DNA of 34,623 nt, from contig JAJACS010000019.1 of NCBI GenBank assembly GCA_022601395.1, positions 1-34,623 of the forward strand, read 5' to 3'. The translations under genes and the position numbers were made by a program. This document shows positions 33,630 through 34,623 of this stretch, one piece after another. Within the stretch, counting starts at the first letter, position 1. Every line of letters begins with the position of its first letter. This DNA comes from Chlamydiia bacterium. GTDB lineage: Bacteria; Chlamydiota; Chlamydiia; Chlamydiales; GCA-2402025. A model generated the notes under the pieces. It was not told where the DNA came from. It did not search any database and saw only the letters and a program-made list of their open reading frames with translations.

Positions 33630-34186
33630 AAATAGCAGACTTAGAATCTACTCATAAATTCACTTTCGCAAAACATCTTGTTTTTGAAACAGACACCTTT
33701 AAGTCAAGAGTGATTGAAAAGTCTGCCTCAGATAATAAAGACCCTATCTCACTTGAGCTTGGCAAGAAGTACGATAGCAAGCTGGCACTCGGCTACATAC
33801 CTCATTGCGAGGTAAAATATGTCTCAGAAGACGTCGGCTACGGCCTATTCACCCTATCACCTATATATAAGGGGTCTTTTGTTGGAGAGTATACAGGACT
33901 TATCTGCGATGGGAACTGCTACTACAAAATGAAGAACTACCTCTTTAAATACCCCGTTAAAAACGAGGCAGGAAACGATCTCTCTATAGATGCTGAGCCT
34001 TATGGGAACCACACAAGATTTATGAACCACAGCTTTAGCCCAAACCTAGAGCATCACTACGCTTTCCACAACGGGCTTTATCATTTGATTTTCGTTGCAA
34101 ATAGAGACATCAAAAAAGGTGAGCAACTCACCTTTAACTACGGACATGGCTACTGGTACCTAAGAGGCGCGCCAGAGTCATTCTAA
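33620..34186 (+). CDS. SET-domain protein lysine methyltransferase
   Basis: The SET fold is nearly complete: GYGLFTLSPIYKGSFVGEYTG (from Gly73), RFMNHSFSPNLE (133-144, the cofactor-binding NHS motif) and GEQLTFNYG (167-175, catalytic-type Tyr174). There is no post-SET Cys cluster; the protein ends at 188 aa with a short aromatic tail. No signal peptide is present. Chlamydiae carry SET proteins, such as NUE of C. trachomatis, reported to act on histones. Whether this one targets host histones or the chlamydial histone-like proteins is unknown. The ATG overlaps the end of the corA-like gene by 10 bases, so expression is probably coupled. Its stop overlaps the converging next gene by 4 bases. 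Confidence 0.92.
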   Translation: MALEIADLESTHKFTFAKHLVFETDTFKSRVIEKSASDNKDPISLELGKKYDSKLALGYIPHCEVKYVSEDVGYGLFTLSPIYKGSFVGEYTGLICDGNCYYKMKNYLFKYPVKNEAGNDLSIDAEPYGNHTRFMNHSFSPNLEHHYAFHNGLYHLIFVANRDIKKGEQLTFNYGHGYWYLRGAPESF

Positions 34187-34623
34187 ACCATCTTTGTGAT
34201 GATAATTACAAGAGCTTCTTTATAGGGATAGTATTCGCAGTTATCTGGAACATCCACATCAATCACGTGCTCTTTATAATCTAGCTCTGGATTTGTGATA
34301 ACATGATTAAAGAACATCTCATCATCATACTTAGAATTCGGTCTATCTAAATAACATGAAAACCGCGAACCCTTACGCATATGTGTATCTAAGCACATTT
34401 TCAAAAACTCAAAAAGACGATCACTTCTATGGCTCTCATCAAAAGGAGCACTGTTCTCTCTATTATTTAGACTTTCTAAAAAGCTTTGCTTAACAGCAAA
34501 TGTAATGAGCTTTTCATCTTCAAGGCGTTTGATCACTCGATCAAACTGCTCTTCAGTGATGTTCCCTTTTTTCTTAAGCTCTGCAAAAAAAGGAAGATAA
34601 TGCGTAGGATCTACCTTAGATTT
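34183..34623 (-). CDS. Unknown protein, partial, N-terminus beyond the window
   Basis: The frame is open from the stop at 34183 to the window edge, giving 146 visible codons plus the stop. A GTG at 34536 could be read as a start, but the upstream codons (KVDPTHYLPFFAELKKKGN) look like normal protein, so the gene is most likely cut by the edge. No family is recognised. The visible part is acidic to neutral and mixed helical, with ITEEQFDRVIKRLEDEKLI and a C-terminus VIIITKMV. It converges on the SET gene with a 4-base overlap of stop codons. Confidence 0.65.
   Translation of the reverse strand, partial: KSKVDPTHYLPFFAELKKKGNITEEQFDRVIKRLEDEKLITFAVKQSFLESLNNRENSAPFDESHRSDRLFEFLKMCLDTHMRKGSRFSCYLDRPNSKYDDEMFFNHVITNPELDYKEHVIDVDVPDNCEYYPYKEALVIIITKMV

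Noticed and set aside
34183..34536. Complete 117-residue gene starting with GTG
   Set aside because: The frame stays open with ordinary-looking codons to the window edge, so it is treated as a truncated longer gene.

Overview
The window is AT-rich, densely coded DNA from a bacterium of the phylum Chlamydiae, most likely a family outside the Chlamydiaceae (Parachlamydia, Simkania or Rhabdochlamydia-like). The strongest evidence is gene order. The right half carries acpP-fabG-fabD-fabH on the minus strand, divergent from recR-bamA-ompH-lpxD on the plus strand. From memory this is the order seen in Chlamydia trachomatis. The pairs ssb-pepA and trxB/acpS also fit this phylum. Genes not expected in Chlamydiaceae are a heptosyltransferase-like GT9 enzyme, a complete potABCD polyamine importer, and several large or small proteins of unknown family. 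No rRNA, tRNA, CRISPR array, insertion sequence or integrase was found.

Layout. (1) 1-4.8 kb: an AT-rich leader with an AAT/AAC microsatellite, then a 1519-residue helical protein of unknown function, possibly secreted. (2) 4.8-5.1 kb: a tiny histidine-rich lipoprotein gene on the opposite strand with its own terminator. (3) 5.2-11.5 kb: a BioD/DRTGG-type P-loop protein converges on a long minus-strand block. In transcription order that block is two small unknown proteins, ssb, pepA, an RluA-family pseudouridine synthase and a GT9 glycosyltransferase. (4) 11.5-11.9 kb: the only gene-free stretch over 300 bases. (5) 11.9-18.2 kb: an unknown 635-residue protein, a PAP2 membrane phosphatase with an altered motif, an Lgt with a large insertion, a small membrane protein, and a YacL-type PIN/TRAM protein overlapping acpS. 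(6) 18.1-20.4 kb: thioredoxin reductase translationally coupled to a predicted outer-membrane barrel, plus a small Cys-cluster protein. (7) 20.6-24.5 kb: potABCD with touching or overlapping stops and starts. (8) 24.6-27.6 kb: the fatty-acid synthesis cluster, ending in a strong hairpin terminator. (9) 27.8-32.6 kb: recR and the envelope-assembly set bamA-ompH-lpxD. (10) 32.7-34.6 kb: a CorA-type metal transporter overlapping a SET-domain protein, and an unknown gene that runs off the right edge.

The common theme is envelope construction in an intracellular Gram-negative bacterium: acyl chains (Fab/ACP/AcpS), lipid A acylation (LpxD), LPS core (GT9), lipoprotein lipidation (Lgt), outer-membrane protein insertion (BamA, OmpH) and lipid phosphatase (PAP2). 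Candidate host-interaction genes are the SET protein, the 1519- and 635-residue unknowns, and two adjacent small proteins at 10.5-11.5 kb. One of those two aligns by eye without gaps to residues 11-47 of ubiquitin, which is the most intriguing unexplained signal here. All calls were made by reading the sequence; no database search was run.
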